Assembly: GCF_042453785.1 (NCBI RefSeq)
Contig: NC_091661.1
Coordinates: 30,061,501-30,125,500 of the forward strand
DNA length: 64,000 nucleotides
Source: Malus domestica
Lineage: Eukaryota; Streptophyta; Magnoliopsida; Rosales; Rosaceae
Direction of reading: 5' to 3'
Numbering within the stretch: the stretch's first letter is position 1; every line of letters starts with the position of its first letter. Made by a program: the position numbers and the translations under genes. Under the pieces are notes generated by a model. The model saw nothing but the letters and a program-made list of their open reading frames with translations. It ran no database searches and was not told the DNA's origin. Shown here in pieces: positions 24,901-36,260 of this stretch.

Positions 24901-25999
24901 TTGATGAGCTGAAGGACCAATGGTAATGAATTTTTAGTTGAAGGACCATTGCTCCAATTGAGTTAAAGTTAAGGGACCATAGCTACAATTTACTCTTTCT
25001 TGTTTCACGGAAATCAACAAGATTACCCTTTTAATTAAATTTACATATTAAAAAATAATTTAACTAGTTTTATGATATTTAAATATAAAACCGTTGAATT
25101 ATATTTTTTCAAAGAAATTGATTTACCCAGTTTTGTATCATATATTTTCCTCTCACTCTCACGCACACAACCTTTCATCTTTTACTAGATTTTCTCAACT
25201 GTGAAAAGAATACGAGATACTTAAAATTTAAGTAAGAAATACCAACAAAATATATATGAAAAATACTAGGGAAACTATGTTTTATATTTAATATATGATA
25301 AAATTATTACTAGATAATGATTAAATAATTGTGACATTGAAAAAGAAATAACGTACCTAACAGTATTTAAGAAAAGAAGAAAAGTAATGCAGAAAAATGC
25401 AAAAGCAAAGGGTCAAGTTAAAATTAAACAGAAAAAAACACGGGCAGCTAGAAATTTCAACCAGAGAAACACATATAAAAATATATCATAAATCTAAAGA
25501 AGATCTATTTTTTTTTCTTTTTTTTTTCTGAAATAAAAGTTTAAAAACATAAAACGACACCCGCATTGGATGTTTCCGAAATGCGAAAAAATAAGCGCAG
25601 ACCTGAGTTTACGGTCTTCTACATCCAAGTTAATTAATGTTTCTCCCCGTCAATTAAATTAATTTAGAATCGAATACCGAATTTAAAATTAATTAATATA
25701 TAAATGAAAACTGAAAATTATGAAAAGGAAATTACCATGAAACCGAATGAGAAGGTGCTGATGACGGAGAGAGAGATGGAGACGGCGGAGAGCTCTAGGT
25801 TTCCGAGATGGCCGACAAACATGGTGGAAGCAGTGTTGGTTCCATAGTTGCAGATGATAGTGAAGGCGATGGGCCCTGCAATCTTCCACAGCTTCTTGGT
25901 TTCAGTCCACGCCACCGACCGAGCATCCTTGAAGCTCCTCACCGGCTCGTAGTCATGGAACTCGCCGTCGCTCACTCCGTGAAGCAGTGGCGTCTCCAT
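21995..25999 (-). CDS. MATE transporter (DETOXIFICATION family), gene A, 490 aa, intact
   Basis: Seven exons: 25999-25736, 23911-23286, 23175-23119, 23008-22770, 22571-22453, 22310-22224 and 22075-21995. The sum is 1473 nt with all junctions in frame and GT-AG. The product starts METPLLHG and ends KIDGVSV. MATE landmarks include [57 protein letters not shown], 'NFNGLEAMLFIGINAAI' joined to [18 protein letters not shown], and [18 protein letters not shown]. These fit the usual 12-helix H+ or Na+ antiporter that exports flavonoids, alkaloids or other organic cations at the tonoplast or plasma membrane. The closest remembered relatives are the DTX27-35 group, including FFT/DTX35. TATAAAAG on the minus strand at 26159-26166 is a likely TATA box; 46 further in-frame codons upstream of the chosen ATG are probably leader. 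Intron 1 contains a Mutator-like insert. Confidence 0.94.
24170..24300. repeat. Poly(T)/G-run segment in intron 1 of gene A, possible LINE tail remnant
   Basis: A T run (about 24151-24160) is followed by GGTAATGATAAAAAGAAGGT, and 10 G lie at 24196-24205. The layout recalls a 3' tail of a minus-strand LINE, like that at 8985-9040, but no target duplication is found. Low certainty. Confidence 0.3.
24529..24995. mobile_element. Mutator-like MITE in intron 1 of gene A
   Basis: The 467-bp element is flanked by the 9-bp duplication TTTCTTGTT (24520-24528 and 24996-25004). Its inverted ends are GAGTAAATTGTAGCAATGGT at the left, and GAGTAAATTGTAGCTATGGT as the complement of the right. Inside are several 'GGTCCCTCAACT'-type sub-repeats in both orientations. 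It is non-coding. A more diverged relative lies at about 41.51-41.93 kb. Confidence 0.9.
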
Positions 26000-26349
26000 T
26001 TGCGTATGTGGTTGTTGCAGGGACGCGTGTGCGGCCCTGAAGAATTTGGAGGTGGCTGCCCACCGGAGAAGATGGCTGTTTTGTGTTTTTTGGCTTTTGG
26101 TTTGGTTTAGGTTTGGTAGTGGAAAATGGAAGTGCAAAGTTTTGAGGTTTCTGTGTTACTTTTATAAACTTGAGAGCTGCACGCTTTACATGTTGCTCTG
26201 GTTTTGACTTTTACTCTTTACTTTGACACTACAACAAATTTTTTCTTTGGAAAAAATGTGAAACAATTTTTTTGTTCTTCTAGATAGAGATATTTTTCAA
26301 TGAAACGCCTTATGTTATTATATAAATAGAGGTAAGTTGTTTTTACAAG

Positions 26350-27135
26350 TATTTTTTTACTTATACTTTGGATGCGGTCCCTAACTATCAATATTCTTTA
26401 ATCAAAACCTTGTTAGTTTTTAGTTTTTGATTGAGGTCCCTAACATTAATGTAATAATGTAAGTTACTATATTTTTTAAATTAAAAATTAAAAATTGAAA
26501 TTTGTAATTGTTTATATTAATGAGATTTTAAATAAAACCCATAATTTATGTGATTAAAAATAATAAAATATAAATTATACTCTCTATTATATTGTGTGTG
26601 TGTGTGTACATATATGTATGGGTACATTAACCAAAATTAACAAAAAAAGTTATTGTACCAAAACATGGATACATTCTCAAATCAACGAAAAAGAATGTAC
26701 CCATATAAGTTTAAACATGGATTAAAAAATTTGAATGGATTTTATATTAAAAAAAAGGCTACATTTTACATATAACAAATTGATATATTTGAGAATGGGT
26801 ACATTTAAGATTAAAAAAATAGAAAAATTATATGAATGGGTACATTTAAGATTAAAAATTGAGAATCTTTATATATATAAACTAATAGGTACAAACTTAA
26901 TTTAATTTAATTTTTTATTATTTTGGAAATGTTTGAATTGAAAATTAATTAGAAGTTTAATAGAGGTGTGAGTATTAAACCCTAAATTAATTACTAATTT
27001 TTATATTAAAAAATTATATAATAAACATGTAAATTCATTATCACATTAATGCTAGGGACATGAATCAAAATTTGATAACTAATAAGGTCTTAGTTAATAA
27101 ACAGTAAGAACTAGGGACCGGATACTAATTTTTCC
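26350..27135. mobile_element. AT-rich Mutator-like MITE upstream of gene A
   Basis: One end reads ATGCGGTCCCTAACTATC and the other, on the complement, GGAAAAATTAGTATCCGGTC. The inner sequences match the element at 54475-55269 read in reverse (CTAACATTAATGTAATAATG; GGGTACATT repeats). I cannot identify a clean target duplication, so the left border is approximate. A (GT)n run lies at about 26595-26607. Confidence 0.7.
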
Positions 27136-27558
27136 TAATTACAATTTACCATAACAAAAACATGTGCTCTCGTATTGCACTCCTAGATAATTATTATGTT
27201 TACATTCATTCAATTGTAATTGACAAATTTTTATTTATTAATATTTTTTTTTAACAAACGATATTATCTACATGAATGTAATATTTTATAATGTTAGCCA
27301 TTTTATGTTGTTTAACGAATTTTTATTGATTATTAGAATCATATTGTTTGCCATTTTATGTTTTTAGTATAATATTTTATAAAATATTAACATGATAATT
27401 AATGTTAAATTGTGAAGTGACAAAGAAATCATATAAAGAGTCTCACTATGAGAAAATGTCCTTAACATTTATCCTAAATTTTTATTGTTACTATTGTTAT
27501 ATTATTATACCATCAGATAAGATATTGCTTAAATCCAATACTTCGAGATACGTTTTGC

Positions 27559-27652
27559 TTTATCTATATACAGAGCCTCCCAAAATCTAAACTACTGAGA
27601 TTTCGTTTATCTATATACAGAGCCTCCCAAAATCTAAACTACTGAGATTTCG
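27559..27652. repeat. Two tandem 47-bp repeats
   Basis: TTTATCTATATACAGAGCCT begins at 27559 and 27606, and the full 47-bp unit (ending GATTTCG) is repeated without visible change. It looks like a very recent duplication. Confidence 0.9.
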
Positions 27653-27699
27653 TTTAAAATAATTAAAGATAAAAATATCTCTTGGTGAATGTAAAACAT

Positions 27700-27827
27700 A
27701 CATACATATAAATATATACACACACACATACATGTATATATATATATATATATACACGCCCTTTAAGGGAAGAGATCCCTATTTTTTCAAAATATATACA
27801 TACACACACGTACATGTATATACACAC

Positions 27828-27874
<47 letters not shown>

Positions 27875-28077
27875 TGCCCTTTAAGGGAAGGGAAGGGATT
27901 CCTATTTTTCAAAAAAATGGGGACACCCTCTTGACCATTAAATTTGACTTTAATGAAATTATGTGGCTGAAATTAAATCACAGGCTACAGAATCTCAACC
28001 ATAGAATTTTATTAAAGTCAAATCTAACGGTCAAGATGATGCCCTCATTTTTTTTGAAAATTGGGGATCCCTTCCCT

Positions 28078-28133
<56 letters not shown>

Positions 28134-28199
28134 GCCCTTTAAGGGAAGAGATCCCTATTTTTTCAAAATATATACATACACACACGTACATGTATATAC

Positions 28200-28248
<49 letters not shown>

Positions 28249-28465
28249 TGCCCTTTAAGGGAAGGGAAGGGATTCCTATTTTTCAAAAAAATGGGGACAC
28301 CCTCTTGACCATTAAATTTGACTTTAATGAAATTATGTGGCTGAAATTAAATCACAGGCTACAGAATCTCAACCACAGAATTTTATTAAAGTCAAATCTA
28401 ACGGTCAAGATGATGCCCTCATTTTTTTTGAAAACTGGGGATCCCTTCCCTTTTCATATATATAT
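27700..28465. repeat. Tandem duplication (about 375 bp) carrying TA tracts and hairpin MITEs
   Basis: Landmarks recur at a constant offset: CACGCCCTTTAAGGGAAGAG at 27755 and 28131; CACATGCCCTTTAAGGG at 27871 and 28245. Each unit contains a (TA)n tract, a CACACA/TACATG segment and a MITE copy (about 27873-28080 and 28246-28456) with inverted AAATGGGGACACCCTC/GATGCCCTCATTTTTTT-type arms. The short ORFs rich in Tyr, Ile, His and Thr are products of TA and CA repeats and are not genes. Confidence 0.88.
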
Positions 28466-28478
28466 ATATATAGGAATT

Positions 28479-28679
28479 GCTTAAGGGGAGGGATCCCCAT
28501 TTTTTTCAAAAAAATGGGGACACGCTCCCCACCGTTGGATTTGAATTAAATGAAATCCTGTGGTTGAGATTCTATGACCTGTGTTTTAATCTCAACCACA
28601 CAATTTCATTAAAGTCAATATAACGGTGGGGAGCGTGTCCCCATTTTTTTTGAAAAAATGGGGATCCCTCCCCTTAAGC
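28479..28679. mobile_element. Hairpin MITE, nearly perfect 201-bp inverted repeat
   Basis: The left arm starts GCTTAAGGGGAGGGATCCCC, and the complement of the right end begins with the same 20 bases. The match continues inward through the GGGGACACGCTCCCCACCGTT segment and through the ATCTCAACCACA/TGTGGTTGAGAT pair, so nearly the whole element folds on itself. It lies between (TA)n tracts, which hides any target duplication. It is the best-preserved of three related copies in 27.87-28.68 kb. Confidence 0.88.
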
Positions 28680-28682
28680 TCC

Positions 28683-28683
<1 letters not shown>

Positions 28684-28731
<48 letters not shown>

Positions 28732-29228
28732 TAGAACTCTAGTTGTCAACTAAAAGAGGGTGAAAAACTATTTAGTGTTCTATCACAACAAAAAAGTTTA
28801 AATTTTTTTTCTGTTTTTAATTTAAGCATCACCTCACTCCCTCTCTCCCAACTCCCACCTTCTCTCTCACTCTCTTTCTCTCTCATTCAATTTTTAAAAT
28901 AAAAATAAAAAATTTCACACACACTTTGTGTGTGGGCATATACTAGTATAATCTATCGAAGCTATCTAATCAAGTTTTATGTGCAGATTTTTTATGTTGG
29001 CATGCCTAATAACCCCCTTCCTTGTAAAATTCGACAACTTAACCCACTAATGTTATCGTTTGTAAAACAAATGGAGATTTAATCAAATTAATCAGCTACC
29101 TAATGCTTCAATGGGTTAGGTCTCCGCAGACCATGTCATATACTATTTAATTTATAATTTGGTTAATGGAGAAAAGTTTCAATGTGATAGGAACACCGTT
29201 CGGTACGTCAAGTGTTATAATACAAGTA
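28684..29228. other. Spacer with TA microsatellite and CT-rich tract
   Basis: (TA)n occupies about 28685-28728. A CT-rich stretch at 28843-28890 and a short 'CACACACTTTGTGTGTG' inverted repeat at about 28917-28934 follow. No gene is seen. Confidence 0.5.
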
Positions 29229-29906
29229 TTCAACCCTTATATTTATGACATTTGATGTAACCGTCTATGTTTTTGGCACACTAAAAACCTCTTACGGTTA
29301 CTGGTGTTCATTTTTCTCCATCTTAATTGGTCATGCATGGGTAACGTTGACATGTGGTTAACTTTTATTGGTGCATGCGACAAGTACTCACAAATTAGTT
29401 TCCATAATTTGTGAGACATTAGCTCCACCAAGTCAATTTTTGGGTTGAAAAAATAATCCCAAGTAAAATTACATCACTTACCATATAATATGATTGTGGC
29501 CTAAAGAGCTAAAACTTGAAACTAATCAGGCACGTCTCATGACCTAAATATGTCACATAACAAATTATTCAACCCTTATATTTATGACATTTGATGTAAC
29601 CGTCTATGTTTTTGGCACACTAAAAACCTCTTACGGTTACTGGTGTTCATTTTTCTCCATCTTAATTGGTCATGCATGGGTAACGTTGACATGTGGTTAA
29701 CTTTTATTGGTGCATGCGACAAGTACTTACAAATTAGTTTCCATAATTTGTGAGACATTAGCTCCACCAAGTCAATTTTTGGGTTGAAAAAATAATCCCA
29801 AGTAAAATTACATCACTTACCATATAATATGATTGTGGCCTAAAGAGCTAAAACTTGAAACTAATCAGGCACGTCTCATGACCTAAATATGTCACATAAC
29901 AATATT
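29229..29906. repeat. Two tandem 339-bp direct repeats, almost identical
   Basis: The segment starting ATTCAACCCTTATATTTATG is repeated at an offset of 339 bp and the copies differ at very few positions. Each includes the GTAACGTTGACATGTGG and 'ATGACCTAAATATGTCACATAACAA' landmarks. Identical 62-residue minus-strand frames in each copy (29243-29431 and 29582-29770) differ by one residue and look like chance frames. Confidence 0.9.
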
Positions 29907-30319
29907 CCTTCTTGGTAATCGTCATTAGATTTTGAATAATCATGAATTAACCTTCAGACCAACTAATTTTTCATCTCATGGTACTCATGATCTTAATATT
30001 AGAAGAGTTTTCAAGTTCGAATCTTCACACTTTCAATAATAAAACATAAAAACTCAAACCAGTGTCGACCACAAATATTTGAGTCGAATAATCCACCACA
30101 CAATCACCTAATGTAGTAAGTGAACCATAAAGTTATTGTCATTTGTGTATTATCTTTCACTTATATTAAAAAAAAAAAAAAAAAAAAAAGCGTGACCTCA
30201 CGCCCTACGTACTCCCCCTACCTACCAATCGTTCGTAAGACTTGAAGTTTTCATCTCAAAGAATGGACTGTTAGGAATAAATTGGACTACCAATACCATC
30301 ACAATCCATTATGCGATGC

Positions 30320-32590
30320 GATGCGAAGCAACGTAGTTACTCTTTGTACCAGTTGTGAATGGTCCACGTATACGTAGGTTGGTTTTATAATTTGCACAAG
30401 ATCGCTAGCATTACCTTCGGTCTTCGACTCGGTGGAGTTTCAGAGGTAAAAAAGGGAGGACAAGGTTGGTAATATCATCGGTGCTTACTAGTCCACGCCT
30501 CCCCTGCTAAAACACTGTTTATTTGCTGACAGATACTGGTTATTAACTTATTAATTGGAATCAGTTACGCCAACCATTGTTTAGCTAAGTTGTGTGGTGT
30601 GATGGTGTTGAATGAAGTTCCGTTTGATATTTTATTCAGGACGTCATTTTTCACGATTATATTTGTATGAGTTTCAGTTTAATGTATCGTCTTCGTATCA
30701 AAGTATAAGATATTTGCTGATTGACATATGGGTTATAATGCTTAATCATTCCTTATTAATTTGAATCAGCTACACCTAGCGCTATAATATGTATTTCTGT
30801 TTATTTTTTATTACAAGTGATATTATAACATACTCTAAGCTACATTAAAAAAAGAGAATTGTTTGAACCTGAGACGAAGTGAATTGAAAAGAATTTTTTA
30901 TCCAACAGAGCCATCTACCATTTGCCTCCGTCTCTCATCGTTGGAAACATTGTTTTAAAATTTTGAGCCGAACAACTTGAGAATTCCTAGCCATTAATGG
31001 ATGATTTTATTCCAGAAAATTAAGGAATATTGTTATACAACCAACGTACTCTTTTGGACCAACTTATGTTAGAATTTGTTGTAGCCATTACTGCCAATGC
31101 CAATAGTCATAAGAAATAAAATTCGATTTCCGCGAAACATAATAGTCGTTGTTCAGAAGGTAATCGAACACTTGACTTCAAATTTATGAATAAATACGTA
31201 CTACTAAACTTATTGTTCTAAAAATTCTTCCCTAACGCCGTCTAGACCCTGCCTAGGCCTGAGCGCTAGGTGGCTGGCCACCGCCCCGATTAGTTCCTAG
31301 GCATTTGAAAATTAAGAAAGTTCGCCTAGACTCTCATAGGCGTCCTCCTCGTCCGCCACCTAGCCCGCCTAAACCTGCCTAGGCATCGTTTAGGTCTCAA
31401 CTCTCACTTAGATAGAAAATCGACAACTGTTATTTTGCATTTTATTTTTTTAATAAATGTAAGAGACTTGTTGAATACTCATTATATACTTGCTCTCATA
31501 TTTTCAATATATTCTAATACTTTATAACTTATATGTCATTTTATTTTGTAATTTATGTATACAATTACGTGTTTTTTAAGTAGAAATATGCACTTGTTTT
31601 TACAATATATATAATAAATTTACTTAAATTCGTCTAGTCCACCTAAACGCTAGGTCCCAGTCCGTTGCCCGACTAGCGCCTAACGTCTTTTAAAACCTTG
31701 CTTAAACTATAAACTCCTTACTGCAAAGAATAAAAAATATGGATAAAATAAAACCCTCAAAATCACCCTCGACTCAAAATAAGATTGGTTTTCTTTCAAA
31801 TTTTTATTGTTGCTTCAATATCTCAATTTTAATAATGAAATCGTTATTTTGTTTTCCCTGAAAAGTTATTTTGATTTTTGGGTCCACTTTGTGAAATCTA
31901 CATTCTGATATTGTGACCCTACATCTGTTATTTTCTCACCCTTTGAGTCAGATCCTGCACGGGATGTAATATTGTTGTAATTAGGAGGCAAAAGGAAAGA
32001 ACATAATGAACATTTCCGCTGCCAATAGAATCGAAACCTTTTGGTGAAGATCGTTATAAAAAATAAAAATAAAAAATAAAAAGAAGATTTTACACCCATT
32101 GTCATGTGCATGCAATTAAATTATAAATTAAATTAGTAGTAGCCGCATAGATTCTTTGGACCATGTTTGTACAAGATTCAGCCCAACACGCATAGTGCTA
32201 GTGGATTTTACACACTCAGGAGTCAAGAAACAAACAAGAAGATTTTGTTATTGTGGGAAAGTTCATAGTTTCTCGTAGTACTGGTAACCGCATAATGTCT
32301 TCAAGGTGAACGACTTGGGATCAATGAAACAAGGTAAGCTAAGTCGGATGAAAAATAGAGTTGACCTAAAGAAAGGGATTGGCTCTCAAGAAATGGAGAC
32401 AGATGTCTTAGCTCGGAATCTGTGTGCCGTCTCATCGTGACCTTTTCGTTATTTTTGGTCGGACTAGATGGGAGAGTGGAGGCAGAAAGCCTCAACTTTG
32501 ACCACAATGAGAAGTGAATGTTGAAGAAGTACATAAAACATTGGCAAATAAAGCCTCACTCTGCCCAAAATATACCGATACAAAAGCATG
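30320..32590. repeat. Non-coding tandem segmental duplication, unit 1
   Basis: Ordered landmarks recur in unit 2 (about 32590-35090). These are CTCTTTGTACCAGTTGTGAA (30340 / 32610); ATTTTGAACCTGAGACG-like (30865 / 33130); CCAATAGTCATAAGAAA (31098 / 34395); TTGTGACCCTACATCTGTTA (31910 / 34480); and AAGGTGAACGACTTGGG-like (32300 / 34800). Similarity is patchy, perhaps 80-85% by eye, with independent insertions in each unit. No protein-coding gene is recognised in either. Confidence 0.7.
31220..31695. repeat. CGCCTAGG-rich dispersed repeat, copy 1
   Basis: The segment opens CCCTGCCTAGGCCTGAGCGC and closes with 'CTAAACGCTAGGTCCC...CGACTAGCGCC', with the 'TAGGCGC' type of motif in both orientations near the ends. 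The second copy is 39365-39856 in gene B intron 2. The middle is AT-rich and non-coding. The family is unnamed here; it behaves like a non-autonomous DNA element. Confidence 0.65.
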
Positions 32591-33336
32591 AGTACAATGC
32601 AACGCAGTCACTCTTTGTACCAGTTGTGAATGGTCCATGTACGTAGGTTTTATAATTACACAAGAATCTGCCAGCATTACCTTCGAGTCTTCGATCGACT
32701 TAGTAGATTTTCACTGGGAAAAAGGAAAAACAAGGTTGGTAGTATCATTGGTGTTTAGTTATCCACGTCTCCTCTGTTTATTAATTTGAATCAATTACAC
32801 TAACCATTGTTTAGCGAAGTTGGTGGTGGGATGGTGTGGAATGAACTTCCATTTGATCTTATTCAGGACGTCATCTTTCACAACTATATTTGTAAGCGCC
32901 ATAATTTTTTTTTTTTTTTTGTTTTCCTCACATTACTTTTGAAATTATACGCAATATTATTACTCAAGATAATTAGATGAATTTTATTTTAAACACATGG
33001 AGAGTATAAAATCACAGAGTAGACTGGTAAAGCCATTGCCTTCCAGATTCCGAAAGGAAAATCTCTATTCTGTTATGTCGTACCGCCGAGGGTTTTTATT
33101 TTTTTTTATTTTTTATTTTAAAGGAGAATTGTTTGAACCTAAAACACAATAGATTGAAGAGAAATTTTTTTATCCAACTAGCAATCTACCACTTTCTTTC
33201 GTGGACCATCATTAGAAACATTGTTTTAAAAGTTTGGGCTGAGTAATATTGTTATGAGAAATTCTAAAAAGACTCTCTTAAAAGTGGGACTATTCATATA
33301 CTTTCTATATCTCATGTTTTGACATAATATTTTATA

Positions 33337-34157
33337 GGGTTAAACTTTGTTTACTACTCTTATGTTTCGCGGTTTTCAACATTTAGTAAAGTTTTTTTTA
33401 TTCTAGAGTCATACCTAAAGTGTTAATTTTAAGACAGTCTCATACATCCGTTAGTCAAACTGTTAATTCTCCCGTTAAGTGATGATGTGGCGCCCATATG
33501 AACAATGATTGGATGCCATGTGTCATTAAAAATATTAAAATAATTAATTAAATAAAAGTTAAAAAAAAAACCATCCCTTCTCCTCCTCCCCCCCCCCCAA
33601 AACCCAGAAGAAGAAGAAAAAAAAAAGAATTTGCAACCCAGAAGAAGAAGAAGGAAGAAAAGAAGAAAAAAAAAAAACCGAATTTGCAACCTAGAAGAAA
33701 AAGAAAAAAACCCCATCCCTTCTTCCCCCGCACCCCCAACCCAGAAGAAGAAGAAGAAGGCAGGTGGGTCGCCGGGGGGGGGGGGGGGGAGGGGGACGAA
33801 CTGGGTTTGGGCTGCTGTTATTTTTCTTCTTCTTCTGAGTTGCAGATTCGGTTTTTTTTTTTTTTTTTTTTTTTTTCTGGGTTGGCGGAGGCGGGGGGAG
33901 AAGGGATGGTTTTTTTTGTTTTTTTTTTTAACTTTTATTTAATTAACTATTTTAATACTTTTAATGACATGTGGTGTCCAGTCATTGTCCAGATGAGCGC
34001 CGCGTCATCACTTAACGGAAGAATTAACAGTTTGACTAACGGATGTATGAGACTATCCCAAAATTAACACTTTAGGTATGACTCTGGGACGAAAAAAACT
34101 TGATGTACTAAATGTTGAAAACCACGAAACATGAGGATAGTAAACAGAGTTTAACCC
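33337..34157. mobile_element. Mutator-like MITE with GAA/TTC core
   Basis: The 821-bp element is flanked by the 9-bp duplication TATTTTATA (33328-33336 and 34158-34166). The inverted ends begin GGGTTAAACTTTGTTTACTA (left) and GGGTTAAACTCTGTTTACTA (complement of right) and continue for roughly 180 bp. The core carries several CCCAGAAGAAGAAGAA units on one side and TTCTTCTTCTGAGTTGCAG on the other, plus a run of G at 33774-33789. Frames inside are repeat-encoded only. Confidence 0.9.
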
Positions 34158-34236
34158 TATTTTATAAATTAACTTTACACTATGAAATGACTAGTCCATA
34201 AAGAGTCTCACTTTGAAAACCTCCTTAGCATTTCTC

Positions 34237-34380
34237 GTTAGTTATACAACGTCCTACCTTGTACTCTTTTGGCCCAACTTATTAATGAATGTTATAATTC
34301 GTTGTAATGTTAGTTATACAACGTCCTACCTTGTACTCTTTTGGCCCAACTTATTAATGAATGTTATAATTCGTTGTAGC
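34237..34380. repeat. Two tandem 72-bp repeats
   Basis: GTTAGTTATACAACGTCCTA begins at 34237 and at 34309, and the units match throughout. A single-copy relative lies at about 31050-31095 in the other duplication unit. Confidence 0.9.
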
Positions 34381-36260
34381 CACTTCTGCCAAAGCCAATA
34401 GTCATAAGAAACAGAGTTCGTCTTTTGCGAAACACAATAGCCACTGTTCACGAGGGAATCAAACACATGATCTGAAATTGTGACCCTACGTCTATTATTT
34501 TCTCACCCTTGAGTCATAAATCCTACACGGGCTGTAGTATTGTTGTAATTAGGGGTCAAAAGGTGTTGAAGAATATAATGAACGATTCCACTGCTAAATG
34601 TATCGAAATCATTTGTTTAAGATCTCACACGTGTTGTTATGTGCATGCAATTAAGTTATAAATTTGAGTAGTAGTGGCTCGTTGAATCACCTCTAGGATC
34701 TTATCAAAAAGCTTTAAAACACATCAAAACCTACACAATGTCCTTGGGGGTAGTAAAGTACATAGTTTCTCGTTGTATTGGTAACTGCATAAAGGTCTTC
34801 AAGGTGAACGGGTTATGGTCAATGAAATAATGTAAGCAGGAGAACTCGGATAAAAAACAGATTTGTAACTTAGAAGAAGGATTGGCCTCTCAGAAATGAA
34901 GATGGAGGTCTCAGTTCGTAAACTGTTGGCCGCCTCATCGTGACCTTTTTGTTCTTTTTGGTCAGACTAGATGATGGACTGAAGGCAGAACGCCTCAACT
35001 TCGACCATAATAAGAATTGAATGTTGAAGAAGTACATTAAACATTGGCACATACCCTAAATATACAGATACGAAAGAGATACAAAAGCACGAGTTTTCTT
35101 TCATTTTATGCAGCAATGTGCATCAAGGATCTATGCTAATTTCATGATATATTTTTATATATCTTGTCAGTTTTTATTTCTTGGCTTCCCCACTTCTTTA
35201 TGCGCTTTGTTGTTTGCTCCACCTGCATTATAAATAAGAAATTCAGTTACGAATTTGAAATAGTTTAGTTGGTTAGGGTAGTGTGTTAGTCTCATTCCAT
35301 CCGAGTTCGTATCCCTTCTAGATAAATTAGAGTACGATAGAATATCGTTATATACTGATGAGTACCTCTCTGTCCCAGTTAATTCTACAAGTCAGAATCA
35401 GCAGGAAGAAGATCTGAAGAGCATTTCCACTCATCATCCCACCCCAAAGTCCCTATGCAGCACATAAAATTAGATTGAAAACCAAAGAGTAATTAATTAG
35501 ACTGAAATGAAAATAATTAAATAAGGGTAGGATTGCTTATTACCACAGCTCCAAGATTTGCTTTGAAGCCAAGAAAGATGGCTAACGGGAGCCCAACCAA
35601 ATAACTACCAAAATTTATATAAGCCGCCATCACTTGCCATCCACCTCCAATAGCAACTCCTACCAAAAAAAAAAAAAATGATTACCAATTAGGGCTACAA
35701 ATTAAGTTAATTAAGGAGACTAATTAGCTAATTAGGGAGACTCATTGGAAGGTTAAAACTTGTTGAAGTGATTATACCTGTTAAGACTTGTGTAGCACTG
35801 GTAATTAAGAAGCATGGTTACACCAAGAAGGTATGCTAAACGAGCAACGGCGAGCTGCATCTCTCCACTGCTGGTGAAAATCATGGCACTGTAGTCTCTG
35901 CTTATGAAGATAGCAACCATGGCTAAAACCCCGACGATGAGAGCTTGCAAGACTGCAACGCAGACGGAGTATTTGGCTGCTCTCGGGCGCCCCATCCCAA
36001 GTTCGTTCGAGACTCGTGTGCTATGTGCAGATGGTAGATCATTAACAATGTGATACTAATTAGAAACACCAGAAAAAATGGAAAGCACATTACTTGACAA
36101 ATAACATAGCAGCATGTATTTACCTTATAGCAGCATTTATTCCAAGCAACAACATAAGCAACAACATAACTTCCCAATTCCAAAAATTCATGCTGAAAGA
36201 AAACAAAAATGAAGCAATGAGCACCTCTTGTCACTCGTTTAAGTCGTTTACAAGGTATAA

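Larger units (their letters stand above)
32590..35090. repeat. Non-coding tandem segmental duplication, unit 2
   Basis: This is the second unit of the duplication described at 30320-32590. It is enlarged by the Mutator-like insertion at 33337-34157 and the 72-bp tandem repeat at 34237-34380. It ends just before the 3' end of MATE pseudogene B. No gene is seen. Confidence 0.65.

Noticed and set aside
26000-26137. An upstream ATG adding 46 residues to MATE gene A
   Set aside because: The other family members begin with ME(T/E)PLL and the added residues lack similarity; they lie between the TATA box and that start, so they are probably leader.
26227-26245. CACTACAACAAA as a CACTA transposon end
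   Set aside because: Only one end is seen, with no matching inverted end or 3-bp duplication.
27663-28549. Overlapping frames rich in Ile/Tyr/His/Thr
   Set aside because: They are translations of TA and CA microsatellites and of MITE copies in a tandem duplication.
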